From positions 1-64,000 of the forward strand of contig LVLI01000118.1 in NCBI GenBank assembly GCA_001687465.1: a stretch of 64,000 nt of DNA. The letters run 5' to 3'. The notes under the pieces are model-generated. The model saw nothing but the letters and a program-made list of their open reading frames with translations. It searched no databases and was not told the DNA's origin. Below are positions 23,714 through 36,201 of the stretch, in pieces. Source of the DNA: Halocafeteria seosinensis (lineage: Eukaryota > Sar > Bigyra > Bicosoecida). The stretch's first letter is position 1, and the number at the start of each line of letters is the position of its first letter. Position numbers and translations under genes: made by a program.

Positions 23714-25340
23714 ATGCGTCTAATCGCTCTCGTATTCGCACTTTGTGTGACCGGCGCTCTAGCAGCATGCCCTAACCAGTGCTCTGGCCACGGCCGTTGC
23801 AGCGCCTTCGACCGCTGTGAATGCTTTCGTCGTAAGTGCGAAGTTCAAAAACTACAAAAAGACATTCTAAGGGGGATGAAGACAAGTTGAGCGCATCAGC
23901 GACGACTCAATGCGTTAAATGAAGCCGTAGCCTGACATTGCCATTTATCAGGCACAGTGCAGCCATTGTCACCCCCAATGGATATAGCATAGTCAATATG
24001 AGGGCCCCCTTCAATTCAATGCAATAATGTTTGTTTCAATGCTTGTATGCAGAAGCTGGAACCACATGGAGACAGCGCGTTGGTTGGACTTCGCCCGACT
24101 GCTCTCAGCGTATGTTTACATTCATAGGGACCCCTCCATATTAAACGAGTCTATCAGTTGGCAAACGCTTTCCATTATGCACACGCAGGTACCTGTCCTT
24201 TGGGAGTATCATTCGACTCCCTGTCGACAGAGGATGAAGATGCCAAGTTAGGTCCCATTCTCTTTGAGACCGGGAGAAAGTTTGACGGCACCAAGCAAGA
24301 CAATGGCGCTTCCGTTCTACGTGTCGCAGTGAGAGACTACCAGTTAAGTGAGACACAAGACTTCCAGATCAGAGTGACGACTGCTGTGAAGGATACCGAC
24401 AATAACCCACCCGAGGCCGGTAGCAGTGAGCTCAAAATCCAATGGAAACTGCGCAGTCATGAAACGTTCAGTCGTGAATTTGACGCGATCGCGTGTACTG
24501 TACATCGCCCATGTGAATTGCAAAACAACGGGATGCAGAAGACTGGTGTATACGTATATTGGCAGACAGGCTCCGATACAGCCAATGATGGGGACAGCAC
24601 GATTCCCAGGCTCATCCGTGGAGACGATATAGCTACGGGCAATCGGTATGAGTTCAACATTCAGTGGCTCGATAACACTGTATACCGCGCCAATGACCCC
24701 AACTCGGCACATCAACATGTTGAATGCTCTGGAAGAGGAACTTGCGATAGAAGTTCAGGCCGTTGCAGTTGCTTTGCTGCATTCACCGGCGAAGCATGCC
24801 AACGAAGTACGTATCTATAGAGCCCATTTTTCTCTAGCACACTGCACGTCATTTTATATTCTCTTTCTTTCGACAACTGCTTACAGCTGTATGCCCCTCC
24901 GAATGTTCGGGCCATGGTGTATGTCAGGACCTTAGACGCTTCGCCAACGACGCCAACGAAGCAGCGTCTGAGAGTGGATCTAGTCTTACTTTCGGATACA
25001 AAAATGCTTACGACGCCAAAAAGCAATTTGGTTGTGCCTGTGATGTGGGGTTCCGAGGGCCTGACTGTTCCCAGATCGAATGCCCATCAGGCAAAGACCC
25101 TATGGGTGGATTTGGCGGTGATGGCCGCAACTCGCAAGTGGAGACCACAGATGATCCGAATGGCCCAGCTATGGACTGTTCAGGAAGGGGAATATGTGAT
25201 TTCTCTAATGGTATTTGCCAGTGCTTCAAAGGTAAGATGATTCATGTTAATTCAGCAACCGCACGTTAAATACAGCAAGCATAACTCATTTTGCAGGCTA
25301 CTTCGGCGAAAGGTGCGAACAGCAGACAAATTTTGTGTAA
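23714..25340 (+). CDS. Secreted EGF/tenascin-like repeat protein, paralogue
   Basis: Exons are 23714-23831, 24053-24109, 24189-24806, 24887-25231 and 25297-25340, all in phase; 393 residues. It starts with a signal peptide (MRLIALVFALCVTGALA) followed by ACPNQCSGHGRCSAFDRC, the same start as the minus-strand paralogue. Exon 2 encodes the TSPDCSQR end of the repeat. Later repeats are ECSGRGTCDRSSGRCSCF, CPSECSGHGVC, GCACDVGFRGPDCSQIECPS and CSGRGICDFSNGICQCFKG, ending FGERCEQQ. A cysteine-poor domain (about residues 65-230) separates the first repeat from the rest. Its exon pattern (five exons) differs from the two-exon paralogue. Intron 1, at 221 bp, is the longest intron I placed in the window. 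A cell-surface or matrix role is inferred. Confidence 0.88.
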
Positions 25341-25393
25341 ACAGAAGCTCGGCTCATTTTTCATGATTTTATAAATACATTCTCCATTACACC

Positions 25394-28300
25394 TTATGCA
25401 AGATAACGATATACGTTTGAATTGTCTGGATCCCGTTCCATGTATTCTCTGTCAATCAAAGTCTCAATCCTCCGCTTTACATCCTGCACTTTACCAAACG
25501 GTCACCGGTTGTTTCCACGTAACCTTCCAGATTTGACTTACAGAAGTCTTTGGTTGGAAACGTCGAAGAAGATGCCTGCAAACTTCGGCAATCAATTCAC
25601 TATGGTTTATCTCCTGGCGTGCCTTCATCACTCGAACAATTGCCGCATCGATTCTGTGTCACAAACATCATCGGAGTCGACCAACCTATATTGACCAGAC
25701 CGAAACACCGCTTTGGCTTACGTGTGATTCCGATCGTGTTGTACGGATTGCGTCGTCTTGTTCAGTTCGTTGGAGACCTCGGTCTCGGTGGATGCTTTGG
25801 ATACAGCAGGGATATATATCCTACGCAGTTTCGCCTTGAAGTCGAAATTTAAACTGATTACGTCTCCATCCTGGATTTCCACGCCCTGGTCGCTCCTCTC
25901 ACAACATGAAAGTCACAAAGCCAGCAAAGGGACGCAATTTCACCCAATTGCAACGTACCCTTCTTGATTTTAGTAGGACCTTACACTTTCGACTGCACAA
26001 CGACAATACTTGGCGGCGTAGCTCGTCACTATCTGTGCAGAGAGCATCGCGGATTTCCCTGTAGGCAGAAGTCGTCCGTCCACAGTACTCCATAGGCAAC
26101 TACTATATGAGGACATACCGGAAAGAAATTTCTTTCTTGTAGTTAAAGAGACAAAGTATGCACATCTGATATGTGGATACCACCAAGTCATGGCTCTGTG
26201 ATGTGAAACATGCTTTTACTTCCGCCCACCCCTGCATTTCGAGAGCGATTATGGTGTGGATACCCTGTAGCTACCCCCTGAAAGCTTATTTAACAATACG
26301 GCAGATACCTTTTCGGTCACCCAAGTGAGACGTCTGCTACAGAATTGTTCGAGATAGAACGATTCGAATGCTCTTCTCAGAGATTCCACCTCCTCTGGAA
26401 GACGGCACTGAGGAAATGTCGGACTCGGCCAAAACCCCTGCGTAAGTACCATTGGCTGAATCTTTTCACTGTGACGACTCTTTGTACTTTCAAGATACTG
26501 TTCCTGAAGTTCTTTTGTTGCCGTGAAGTCACGAAACATCCCTTCAGCTTTTACGGTATACTGAGCGCCGCATTCAAGCTGCAGAGGCCAACAATATACT
26601 TCGGCGCAAACTTTGATACCACCACTGAGGACAACATACCTTTAGTTTCGCAACAAGAGCCCTTTCGACTTCATTTGAAGACGATTTTTGTCCAAGTAAC
26701 CGCTTTGATAGATGTTGTAGATACAGTTCTTCGAACATATCCTGAGGTTTGTTGAAAATTAAAATTGTCAACCACTGTTTCACGCCTACAGCATTGACCG
26801 AATAAGTTTTGAAGCTTGCTTACTTTATCCGATATGTGCCGAAACACTTTCATAAACCGTTCAAGCTCGTTATCTATAGCATCATCGGAAATTCCTTGTA
26901 CGCCTTGTTTCATGAAGTTGTCAATATAAAGGGCAAGAGCACGTATAATCCTAACGTTTTGATTCACAGCAAGCTCAAATGTCTCCTGCAAACAAAAACC
27001 GTTTCCCGGCTGTGGATACGGTATCATCAGATGCAACATACCTTCAGCACTTTCCAAAATCGAACATCACCGTCGAAACCTTGTTCGCATATCCTTTCGT
27101 GTTTGATCCGATGCTTCATTAACTGTAAGATACGAGGTTAACCTCATATCGAGAAACATCACTGGGATGAAGACTCATGTACCTTTTGAGATAATTCCTG
27201 TGGTTGTTTAATGTACTCCTTAAGTGTGCAATCAAGCTCGTATTGTATGCACCTGCTTAACCAAAGACGAGAGTAAAACCACGATTCGTCTTAATAGTCG
27301 TTAACGCTTTCACTTACCATCTATAGGCCTCTTTCAACACTTCGACAGGAAGGAGAGACTCATACCGCAGGGCACTGTTGGCCGCTACTTGCTCGCTATT
27401 TGTAGAGGAGAGAGCATATAAGGGATATTGCCAAGACAGTTTCCCATCTGCCTTCCTGAACAGGGTATAGAGAGGCTTCAACTCTGAGCAACCGATAAAT
27501 ACATCGTCCACATAAGCACGATACGGAATTCAAAGAATCCACAACTCCATATCCACGTACTCGACAGTACTTCCCCTTCGATGAGGGAATTCAAATCCGA
27601 AGAGGATTCCAGTTCGAGCAGTTTACTGGTATGATCCGTTACCAATGCTTTCACAAGTGTCCGCTGCACTTTGCCGTGCGTACTGCTGGGTAGGCATTGT
27701 TCACAGCGCTTGAGTTCTTTGTTAAGGAGAGAGTTAGCCTGCGTCTTACAGACGGACGGAAATCTATCTCAAGCATAAGCATGCAGACCACTTTAGGCTT
27801 GTACATACCTCAACAACATAATGTGACAAGCCTGATGATTCCAGGAGGGCATTGGCACAGCTTTCATAATGCCTGCGGGTAGCTGCTAGAAAATGGTTTT
27901 CAAAGTCGCGCTCATAGACGGTCAGTGAACCATCTTTCATATCAATGATCGCATCTATTGTTTCTTTAACGACACCACTGTCCATAAACCCTGCCTCCCT
28001 CGCTTGGCCCACGCTTTCTAAAAGTATCCTAGTGATTCGATCCTTCAAAGGGGTATACACCTCACTCTCGAATGCGGATAGAGCTAGCTGGAGGATAGGA
28101 AGTTCATTATATTGATCCACAACAGACTTGTCGAGATACATTAGTATGTCACTAATTTTTCTGCTTGCCAATTTGTGGTGGCTCCAATGTTCCAAAAACC
28201 TCGATAGCAATTCTGAATCGGCTGTGTCTGCCAGTTTGTTGCGCACTGGCCGAAGAAGCTCTTGGAATGTCTCTCCCGTATCTTTGTACAAGGCCATGCC

Positions 28301-28575
28301 GCGTTTATACAGCACTAGGTTATACGCGTACCTGTTGTCAGGGTATGCCACAATCCCAAAGAAGTTATGATACTATCGAAGCAACAAAGCGATTGTAATA
28401 CGCACTGGTACAATTGCTCAAACGAAAGAGTACTGGCGTCAGCATTGTAGACTTGCTCAAAAGCATCTCGTAGTCTCTTGAGAAGTGTGTTGGCGGTCTC
28501 ATCGTCCAAGTAAGGCTTTGCTTTGTACGGAGCCAATTTGACGGTCTTGTGAGATTTCTTAGAATTCGATGACAT
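25394..28575 (-). CDS. CUL3: Cullin-3-like E3 ubiquitin ligase scaffold
   Basis: Fourteen exons were placed by splice signals and family similarity: 28406-28575, 27809-28331, 27561-27738, 27318-27483, 27183-27252, 27042-27122, 26824-26985, 26640-26741, 26309-26578, 26119-26264, 25959-26058, 25722-25897, 25542-25653 and 25394-25483. Every phase matches and the protein is 781 residues, close to CUL3 size. Diagnostic parts are [19 protein letters not shown] near the N-terminus, [19 protein letters not shown] and [20 protein letters not shown] in the cullin homology region. The C-terminal neddylation block is [18 protein letters not shown], with the modified lysine at about residue 755. CUL3 bridges BTB-domain substrate adaptors to RBX1. 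It is much more intron-rich than its neighbours. The stop is 53 bp from the convergent EGF-type gene. Confidence 0.93.
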
Positions 28576-30034
28576 CCTTGGGTTTTGCTGTATAGAGTAG
28601 AAACCACAGAATTCCCGTGTCCATCATCCATCCATCACTCAAACCACCCATGTCACTCATACTTCACGACCTAGACCTACTTACTCGGCTACCAATTGAG
28701 ACGTCTAATTCGGTGTATGTTTTTCTCTTTGCCTCTTGTCTCTTGTATGTGTATACAATCCTTATGGGACTGGCACGTGTAAGTATAAGCAAAGTAGAAT
28801 TCCTCCCTCTTCCAACGCAGGAATCCAGAAGCACAGCACGCTCTATTCTACGAAAAATCAGCGGATATAACGGAAACCCTGACAGTTGAGGAAAACGATC
28901 ATTGAATACACTATATTTATACGGTGTAGCCAGTTTTGACAAATCCCACTTATTATACCACACTGTTTCCATGTACTACACTGCAGACTGCAGTCCAAAG
29001 ATTCACTGATTGAAGTTGAAGCCAGATTCAGCGAACGTGGTTGCAACTTGCAACTGGTAAGTTACCAGTGGTAAGTTACTTGTACCCCGGTTGCAAGGTA
29101 AACATGAAGGTAGAATCGTCTGTCTGTCGATCAGGGTCGTCACTAAAGAAGCGCAAAAGTGCTGTTTCAATGCATGCAGTATGATAAGGTGTTCTCCCAT
29201 TCGAGACAAAGATGTGGAACCCTTGTTTCCACTTGAACACAACTTTGATTTCTCAATTTGGGGAGAAACAGGAGAAAATAAAACAGGTTGTACTCTACAA
29301 CTACTAAGAAAATTCGATGGAGAACCGCGTTCCCAACTACCTGTTTAGGCTTTGGTAACTTTCGAGTTTCGACATTAGGATTATCAGTTTGGGACCAACG
29401 TTGTACAAAGGAGATGGTGTTCCCTGGGACTATGAGCTCTATAAGAAATAGTAACGGAGGGTTTCATCACCAATACCACAAAGAGCTATGCCTTCGGGAA
29501 AACATACAATGCTTTGATAACAAAATTCACTATCCGGGTAGTGCCAACGAGCTACAATTGCAGAACCCCTGGATTCCGGTGACGAGCGTGCCAGATACTG
29601 GAAGATCCGTATGCTCTCCTGAATGAATGAGTCCATTACTTGGACAATGGAAACTTCGTCAAAAAACATTCTACTCTCAAGAGCACATGAACAAGGATAT
29701 GCGCGGACTGGCAATATCGCCCGGGTACCCCATACCATCGCGCAACAATACATGTGCTTTCTGATAGCACTGTAAGGACCTTACTGTCAGTCTACGAGCC
29801 GAATGACTACCAGGCCATACGAGCACTCTACAATTATGGGAGGAGCGTCCTTGGCTAGCTAGGCAACCCAAGTTCACAAGCACAGAGAGGGTAGTAAATC
29901 GGTAAGAAGTTCAGTCGGGAAGCTACACAGCTTGACGAATGTTTTGAAGTGGTCAATAAGGATTCTATTCTTTTCTTGCTTGCTGTTTTGTGTGCTACTT
30001 TTTCATTGTTTTCTTCGGGAGGTACAGGCGGAGG
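28576..30034. promoter_or_regulatory. Divergent intergenic region
   Basis: About 1.46 kb separate the cullin (minus) and the sulfur transporter (plus). I find only short frames without motifs and the small repeat at 29041-29079. Both promoters must lie here. Confidence 0.5.
29041..29079. repeat. Short tandem motif cluster
   Basis: GGTAAGTTAC occurs at 29056-29065 and again at 29070-29079, a 14-bp period. It is preceded by two overlapping copies of TTGCAACT at 29041-29055. The GGTAAGTTACC unit is also nearly palindromic. It could be a paired binding site in the divergent promoter; no factor is suggested. Confidence 0.5.
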
Positions 30035-31201
30035 ATGACTGTCTGGGATGGTCTTATCGGAGGACTGCTAATAGGCACTGCAGCCGCGGTTCTGCTCCAT
30101 ACAACAGGAGAAAGAGCAGGTAAGCAATTCCCAATCATGCGTCATGCAACTGATGTTCCCGGGCACAGCTGCCGGTGCACTGGAGCCTCTCAGTCTGGAG
30201 GATTTGACTCATCAGCTGACTGGGTGATGTGCTTCAACTGGCGTGTGCAGGAATAAGCGGGATTTTCTTTGGGATAGCATCAGGCGATGCATCACAGCCT
30301 TGGAGGGGTGTATGGCTCTCGGGGCTCATGCTAACTGCCACTGTTTGGAGCCTGGTTGACGAATCTCGTTTTACGAGCGATCCTGGAACAAAAGGGAACA
30401 GCTTCGTGGGAGCTGCGATCGGAGGATTTCTGGTAGGACTTGGTACCAAATTAGGCAGCGGTTGCACCAGCGGTAAGAACATCCTGCAGTGCTTTCCGGT
30501 GTTTCATATTTGAACAGAAGCAAATCGTTGCAGGACATGGTGTTTGCGGGCTAGCCCGATTGAGTCAGCGATCACTCGTGGCCGTAGTTACATTTATGAC
30601 CACTGGTTTCGCCATGGCAACTTGGGTAAACAATACTCAGTCATTTCTTACAGGTGAAGCACCATTCTCGTCCTTACCCACTCCCCAAATCTCCTACGTT
30701 AGTGGAATTGCTGCGCTGACTCTTCTCATTGGAATGTTTCACCAGGGCATACGAAGAGGTGACGGTGTTTTACGACTACTTTTCTCATTCATTTCCGCCT
30801 GCTTGTTTTCAGTCGGGCTTATATACGGAGGTATGACACAGAGATCAAAAGTAGTTGCGTTTTTGAATGGTCTAGCCTGGAATCCACAGCTCGCCTTCGT
30901 AATGGGCGGAGCTGTCATGGTCACTTTCCCTGCGTTTACGTACGCAGCGTACAGAGATCACACATTGCTAAGCTGCCCATATGATAAAAGTGGTACCTCA
31001 ACTATTACCGCACCTTTGATACTCGGTGCTTGGCTGTTTGGTTTGGGCTGGGGCTTGTCCGGACTGTGCCCTGGACCAGCCCTTGCCCATGTGGCTGCAG
31101 GTATACCATTAACGACTGTGGGTTTCTTCCCTTTCATGACGCTCGGGATGTACACTTACATGTTCTGGAATTCTCTCTCAGCAAAGAAAAAGGCTTCTTA
31201 G
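30035..31201 (+). CDS. YeeE/YedE-type sulfur (thiosulfate) membrane transporter
   Basis: Exons are 30035-30119, 30251-30472 and 30534-31201, in phase; 324 residues. The protein is almost all hydrophobic, with about eight or nine membrane segments. It keeps both cysteine signatures of the family: GSGCTSG joined across intron 2 to HGVCGLARLS in the first half, and LSGLCPGPALAHVAAGIP in the second. Bacterial YeeE imports thiosulfate through conserved cysteines, and paired half-size PmpA/PmpB proteins do a related job; here both halves are in one chain. The family is mainly prokaryotic and scattered in eukaryotes, so ancient transfer is likely. The spliceosomal introns show it is a settled nuclear gene. 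Membrane location is not evident. An ETHE1 persulfide dioxygenase lies 7.7 kb downstream. Confidence 0.9.
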
Positions 31202-31295
31202 GGCAGTGAGTACCCATATTCTCAGAAGAATTGGGAATCAATAATATTATTATGAATAAAAGCAAGATCAAGCTGTGATATTTTGTATTCATCTG

Positions 31296-32628
31296 CTACT
31301 TCTTTTTCCCCTCATTCTTTTTAGCTGCTTTTTGTGCTTTGACAACTTCCTGTCGGGCGTATAGAATTTCCGCAGCCGGCTTAAGTACTTTATGAATTTG
31401 GTTAGCAGCTGTATGTTCGCGTTCTCGGCGCTTTTGTTCTCGATACTTTTGCTTGGCTTCCTCTAATTCTCTCTGCTTTCTTTCGGCTTGCTCCCGTTGC
31501 TCTTCTTCATAGCGCGCCAGGAGCTTATCCAGTTCTTCTTTATCAGTCTGCCTTTGTTGTTCGAGCTTCTGAAATTCTTCTTGCTTCGCTTGGATTTCAG
31601 CGTCCTTTTTCTGCTGCCATTCAGAAACACGATCTGCTAATTCCTTTTGTTGCTTTTGCAACAAAGATGCAGCTTCTTCGTGAGCTCTCTGTTCCCGGTT
31701 TATGGTCTCTGTTAAATCGTCCAGCTCCTTTTGTAACCTTGCTTCCTCCAACTGCTGAACCCTCCCCTTTGATTCCGTTCCTGCCATCGCCGATCTTCGG
31801 GACACACGGGACTGTAATGTCGTTTCTAGTTTCAGATCCCTTAGCCGCTGCTGTAACTCCTCGACCTGGCTCTGTTTCTTCGACATCTCGTTTTCATGAT
31901 CTTCCTGCTCACTGAGCACTTGCTGTTCCAATTCATCTACTGTTTGACGTGTTTGTTTTTCTTCTTCTTCAATCCGTCTCAAGCGTTCCTGCTCGGCTTT
32001 TTCTTTATTAACATAGTCCAAAAGTGAATCGTAACGCCCTTGGTTTAGTTCAGAAATGGTATCCTTGAGCAACCTTTCCAGGTCGGAACGCTCTTGCGAT
32101 ATTTTACGCAAGTTTTCGGCAACATTTGGGTTTTCCTGTAAGTAGAACAAGGGAACAAATAAGTTCAAAGAGAAAACTGTAAAGGATGGGTTACACATTA
32201 ACTTCGTCACGAACCTTTAAGTTACGCGATAGCTGCTTTGTACTTTCACGTAGCCTTTGGCTAAGTGACTGTATTTCATCTGTGATTTGTTTCTTTAACA
32301 TTCGATTTGAGGTTGCCTGCACCATGTGTAGGAACACTCATAGAGGTTGACACAAATGTTAAGAAGTTTGAAAGACGCGCCCACTGCATACCTCTGCCTC
32401 GCTCCGTTGTCGTGTGAGTTCCTCGTATCGTTTCTCGAGGTTGTGTTGCTCTTCGATGAGCCGAGTGATTTCCTCGCCGACCGCGGCAGCTAACTCGTCT
32501 CGATGCGCCATAATATCGGGTGTAAGACTTCCTAGAAAGGACAATTTTTCAATGGCATCTTCAATCAACGCGATGCTCCTCTGGGCATCCACAGGATTCA
32601 ATTGGGACTTATCGTTCTGATTCGCCAT
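31296..32628 (-). CDS. DRC9: Dynein regulatory complex subunit 9 (IQCG-like)
   Basis: Exons on the minus strand are 32392-32628, 32215-32316 and 31296-32135, giving 392 residues from the ATG at 32628; a longer open start would need a GTG. Nearly the whole chain is coiled coil. The order matches IQCG: a short N-terminal segment with LSFLGSLTPDIMAHRDEL, a middle with NLKENPNVAENLRKI, then a REQRAHEEAASLLQKQQKEL block with the family's EWQQKKDAE step. The chain ends in an IQ-like stretch (AANQIHKVLKPAAEILYARQ) and a Lys-rich tail. DRC9 is part of the nexin-dynein link that controls axonemal beating, so the organism should have a flagellated stage. It is convergent with the sulfur transporter, 94 bp apart. 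Confidence 0.78.
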
Positions 32629-33980
32629 CTTTCTCGCCTTCTCCGTCCGTAAACGCACTCAGATGTGTTATTTCCATGCAAAGGAGCCAAAAAATGCTCC
32701 TCTCGCCACTGTACCAACCACTACGGCTGTATTCCAAGGCCGTTAACCCAATTCCAAGGCACTGCAAACTACCCTACAACGATATACCCTTACACATCAG
32801 AGGACGAGTACCAATCGTAGACGGAGTTATCTCATTTTCGCTACACAAACATGCACTTTGCTTCTTAACGCCCCAAACGACGTCCTGTATCGCTCACTTG
32901 GGGGGCGATGTTGAAGCTGCTGTGAAGTGGAAACAGCAGGGACGCGGTTGTATGGACGTTGCTCTACATGTACTCCTCGTCCAACCAATTTTTGAGGGAG
33001 AAGAGTACGATGTGGGTTATTCACATTTGGAATCCTGGAGGGATTGATATTAGTACGTACGTGTGCGTATATGTGGACATTGTGGAGTTACAGACAGCAA
33101 CCGGCTCCACAAACCGGAGTATACCCCCGGGGTACTGTTGTATGCTTCCATTAAATGAACAGCCCGTAACCAATAACAATTTAGACTCTCTCACTCATAC
33201 TTTACTCCTCCAGACACTCACAGTTTACAACATGATAGTTGTGCAAAGCAACGTGCTGCAATAGTTACCGCAGTGACAGTGCCGAGTATTGCGGGGAGCA
33301 CGCAGCGGTACAATACAACACGAAGCAGCCAAGTGCTTTATATTGTGGGGGTTCGGTAGATCATGAGGCGTACCGGTCGCGGGAGAGTAGACACTTGCCG
33401 ATGCAAATCGAAAGTAGGCGCAGACTCGATCAATCGGATCATTGACCACTCTGATCGACCGTGGGGCGGTAAATGAACCCCGTCTGCACAATTCACGCCC
33501 AATTCTGTACTCTTTCCGCTATCCTCAACGGCAAGTCGATGCGGGAGAATATGACGAACATAACCTCGACCGTGGGGAATCCAATCGCTGCGAATGGCAG
33601 CTATTATGCTTGGATTCTACTGAAGGAACATGCCAGGAGGTAAAATTAGGCAAAAACTCTCAGGTAGCCGTGGCATGTCCACCGGGTCTGGCACAGACTG
33701 CCGATCATGTCTCTCATATCACACGGCAAATAGCGGAGCTTGGTCTTTATCATGATCATACTTCACGAAGAATTTTGGGGGCTCGACCAAACTCATTTAG
33801 TCCGATCCTCGGAAACCACTCGGGACGCCGGGGAAATCCGCACATGCGTAAGCGCTGGTCGTACGCCACATGGTTTGCGCGCAGTCCATCCCACTCAACG
33901 CATCTGCACATTGCATCTGAACTACGAGTCTCCCATATCCAATCCTCGCGATTGCCGTCTGTCATAGCGATCTCTCGTCC
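32629..33980. other. Intergenic DNA
   Basis: About 1.35 kb between DRC9 and the first LRR pseudogene. Plus-strand frames running into 34167 are antisense to the LRR repeats and are not coding candidates. I see no RNA gene or mobile element. Confidence 0.5.
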
Positions 33981-35907
33981 CTATGCGGCATGGTCAAATT
34001 CCGGGATCCGGCCAAAACCAAATCCGAAGACCCTCCTGAATGCACTGGGAACAAGAGAATCATCTGCCTGTAGAAAATCCAAATTCGGTAAATGCTGCAC
34101 GGCAGCTTTTGCGAGGATTGCTTCGCAGCCAAAGATATCCAATGACGTCAAATTGGCCAAGTGCTGAAAAGCCAAATCTGTGATGGTAGTCTGCCCACAG
34201 CCGCGCATCTTCAATGTGTGCAACGCTGTCAAATTTGCAAAAGCATCATCTGAGATGGTCGTTTGATAGCAACCACTCATATCCAGAGACTGCAGACTTG
34301 ACAAGTGCCGAAAGGCGTTGCTCGTAATCGTTGTTTGATTGCACGGTTCCATATCTAGATACCATAAGCGGGATAAGTAACTAAAGGCAACGTCAGTAAT
34401 TGTTGGTTGAGACAACTTGAGAGCACCGCGCCATTCGTAGAGAGGACAGGTTACGCATGTGACAAAACGCGGCATCGGTTATTGTTGGCTGATCACACAT
34501 ACAAATATCAAGTGATTCCAACTTTGACAAGTGTTGAAACGCTGCGTCGGTAGTTTGCTTGCAACCGAACATATTCAACGACTCCAATTGCGTCAAATGC
34601 TGAAAGCCAAAATCCGTTATAGTAGTTTGAGAGCAGTCATCCATACTTAATGCCTTCAGGTTCGATAAATGTCGAAAAGCAAAAGGAGATATGGTAGTCT
34701 GAATGCATCCACTGATATCCAGGGTTTCTACTTCGGACAAATGTGAAAACGCCGAATCTGTCATCTGAGTACAAGCACCAATATGCAACGTTTTCAAATT
34801 CGACAAATACCGAAAAGCAATATTAGTGATAGTAAATTGCCTGCAGTTATCCATGCCTAACCACTTCAGGTTTGATAAATGTCGAAATGCAGTATCGGTG
34901 AGACTGAACTGAGTGCAGAAGGTAACATCCAGGTATGTTAGCTGCGACAAATGCTGAAATGCCAAGTCTGTAAGCTGTCTACATCCAACCATTCGCAGTG
35001 ATGCCAACTGAGACAGGTTCTGGAAAGCAATATCTGTTATCGAAGTTTGACGGCAGTGATCCATCCTTAACACCGTTAGGTTCGATAAATGCCGGAAGGT
35101 AGAATCAGTGATGGCAACCTGGTCACATCCACTAATATCCAGGACTTCTAGTCGCCTTAAATGTAGGCAAATCGAGTCTGGGAATTGAGTGTGTTCCTCA
35201 CACTTAAGCTTTCAACCGCACCAGCAGTGAAGATATTTCGACTGCATCCTGCCACCTCTAACCCCGTTAGGTTGGATAAGTGTCGAAGTGCAGAATCGGT
35301 TACGGTGGTGCATCCCAGCAACTTTAATGCGCGAAGGTTTTGAAGATGCCGAAAGCCTTGATAAGAAGTGGTGGTGGTTGTAGTCTGGTAGCAGTTGCAG
35401 AGGTTCAAAACCACAAGATTCGACATATGTTTCGAACACCTCATCCGTTAGTTGGTTCCATTCAACAATGGTCACCGATCTCAGAGAAGTGGGCATCCAG
35501 GTGAACGCTGCGGTCGTCAACTCATTTGCGGTGTTGGCGTCAACTTCCAAGTGTCCTGCGTAGTTAGGGTAGCGCTCCCAGATCGAGTTCAGCTCTTGGT
35601 CATTTACCAGAGCGACCCTGTAGGAGCATCGTGGCCATGCTAACGTCCGAATCCACCGCACATTCCTATTGGTGGCAGCTTCCCGATGTCGATCGCACTC
35701 GTCCGCCCTGTCACCGCGCGCTACTTTGCTCCAATACACCACCGCTTGCCCCAGAGAGTTCCTTGGTGCCGATACACGGTCATCTCCCCTCTGTCCCGGT
35801 TTCCATAGGAAGGGATGCGAGTAGTGCTGGAACCAACTCTCCAGATACACTCGCAAGAGAGCATTGTCACCCATTGGCTTCGTCTCTTGGTTCCCCTGAT
35901 GCACCAC
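33981..35907 (-). pseudogene. Leucine-rich repeat gene, frameshifted (array copy 1)
   Basis: The best preserved LRR copy. An N-terminal domain (ALLRVYLESWFQHYSH, LAWPRCSYRVAL, SIWERYPN) is followed by about 15-18 repeats of about 24 residues. Their consensus is AFRHLSNLKxLxMxxCxQTTITD, a cysteine-containing LRR type like those of F-box/LRR proteins, though no F-box is recognised. The first ATG in frame is at 35874. The frame must change near 35440, near 35200 and near 34440. At the last site a 10-bp insertion creating TCTCAAGTTGTCTCAA disrupts a repeat that otherwise continues smoothly. I call it a pseudogene, but recent inactivation or assembly errors are possible because the repeats are otherwise intact. 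Confidence 0.75.
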
Positions 35908-36186
35908 TCTGCGTGTGGAAGACGCTGTCTCTCATTTCGTTTAACAAGCGTGACTCTTAACGACTCGAGTCGAACAATGCATCCCGATCCGCGGTCTCTG
36001 CAGACTACAGCGTAATGGATACTTGCAGCTTGGGAGGCTCTGTGAAGTTTTACTCAGCCTCGGGAAGTGTCATTGATGCGGAGGCCACGCGCCATGAGTC
36101 GTTAATGAACTCCCCTGCTAGCGCGAACACACTGTACAACTATTTATTCAGGGAGAATAATGGGATAATGTCATTTGTGACTTATT

Positions 36187-36197
36187 GGGGGGGGGGG
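36187..36197 (+). repeat. Homopolymer of 11 G
   Basis: An uninterrupted run of 11 guanines lies just beyond the C-terminal end of LRR copy 2. Such runs are prone to slippage and to sequencing error, so the count is uncertain. Confidence 0.7.
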
Positions 36198-36201
36198 CGC
36201 A

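Noticed and set aside
33442-34167. 241-codon plus-strand open frame
   Set aside because: It overlaps LRR copy 1 in antisense over much of its length; the LRR repeats explain the lack of stops and its translation has no motif.
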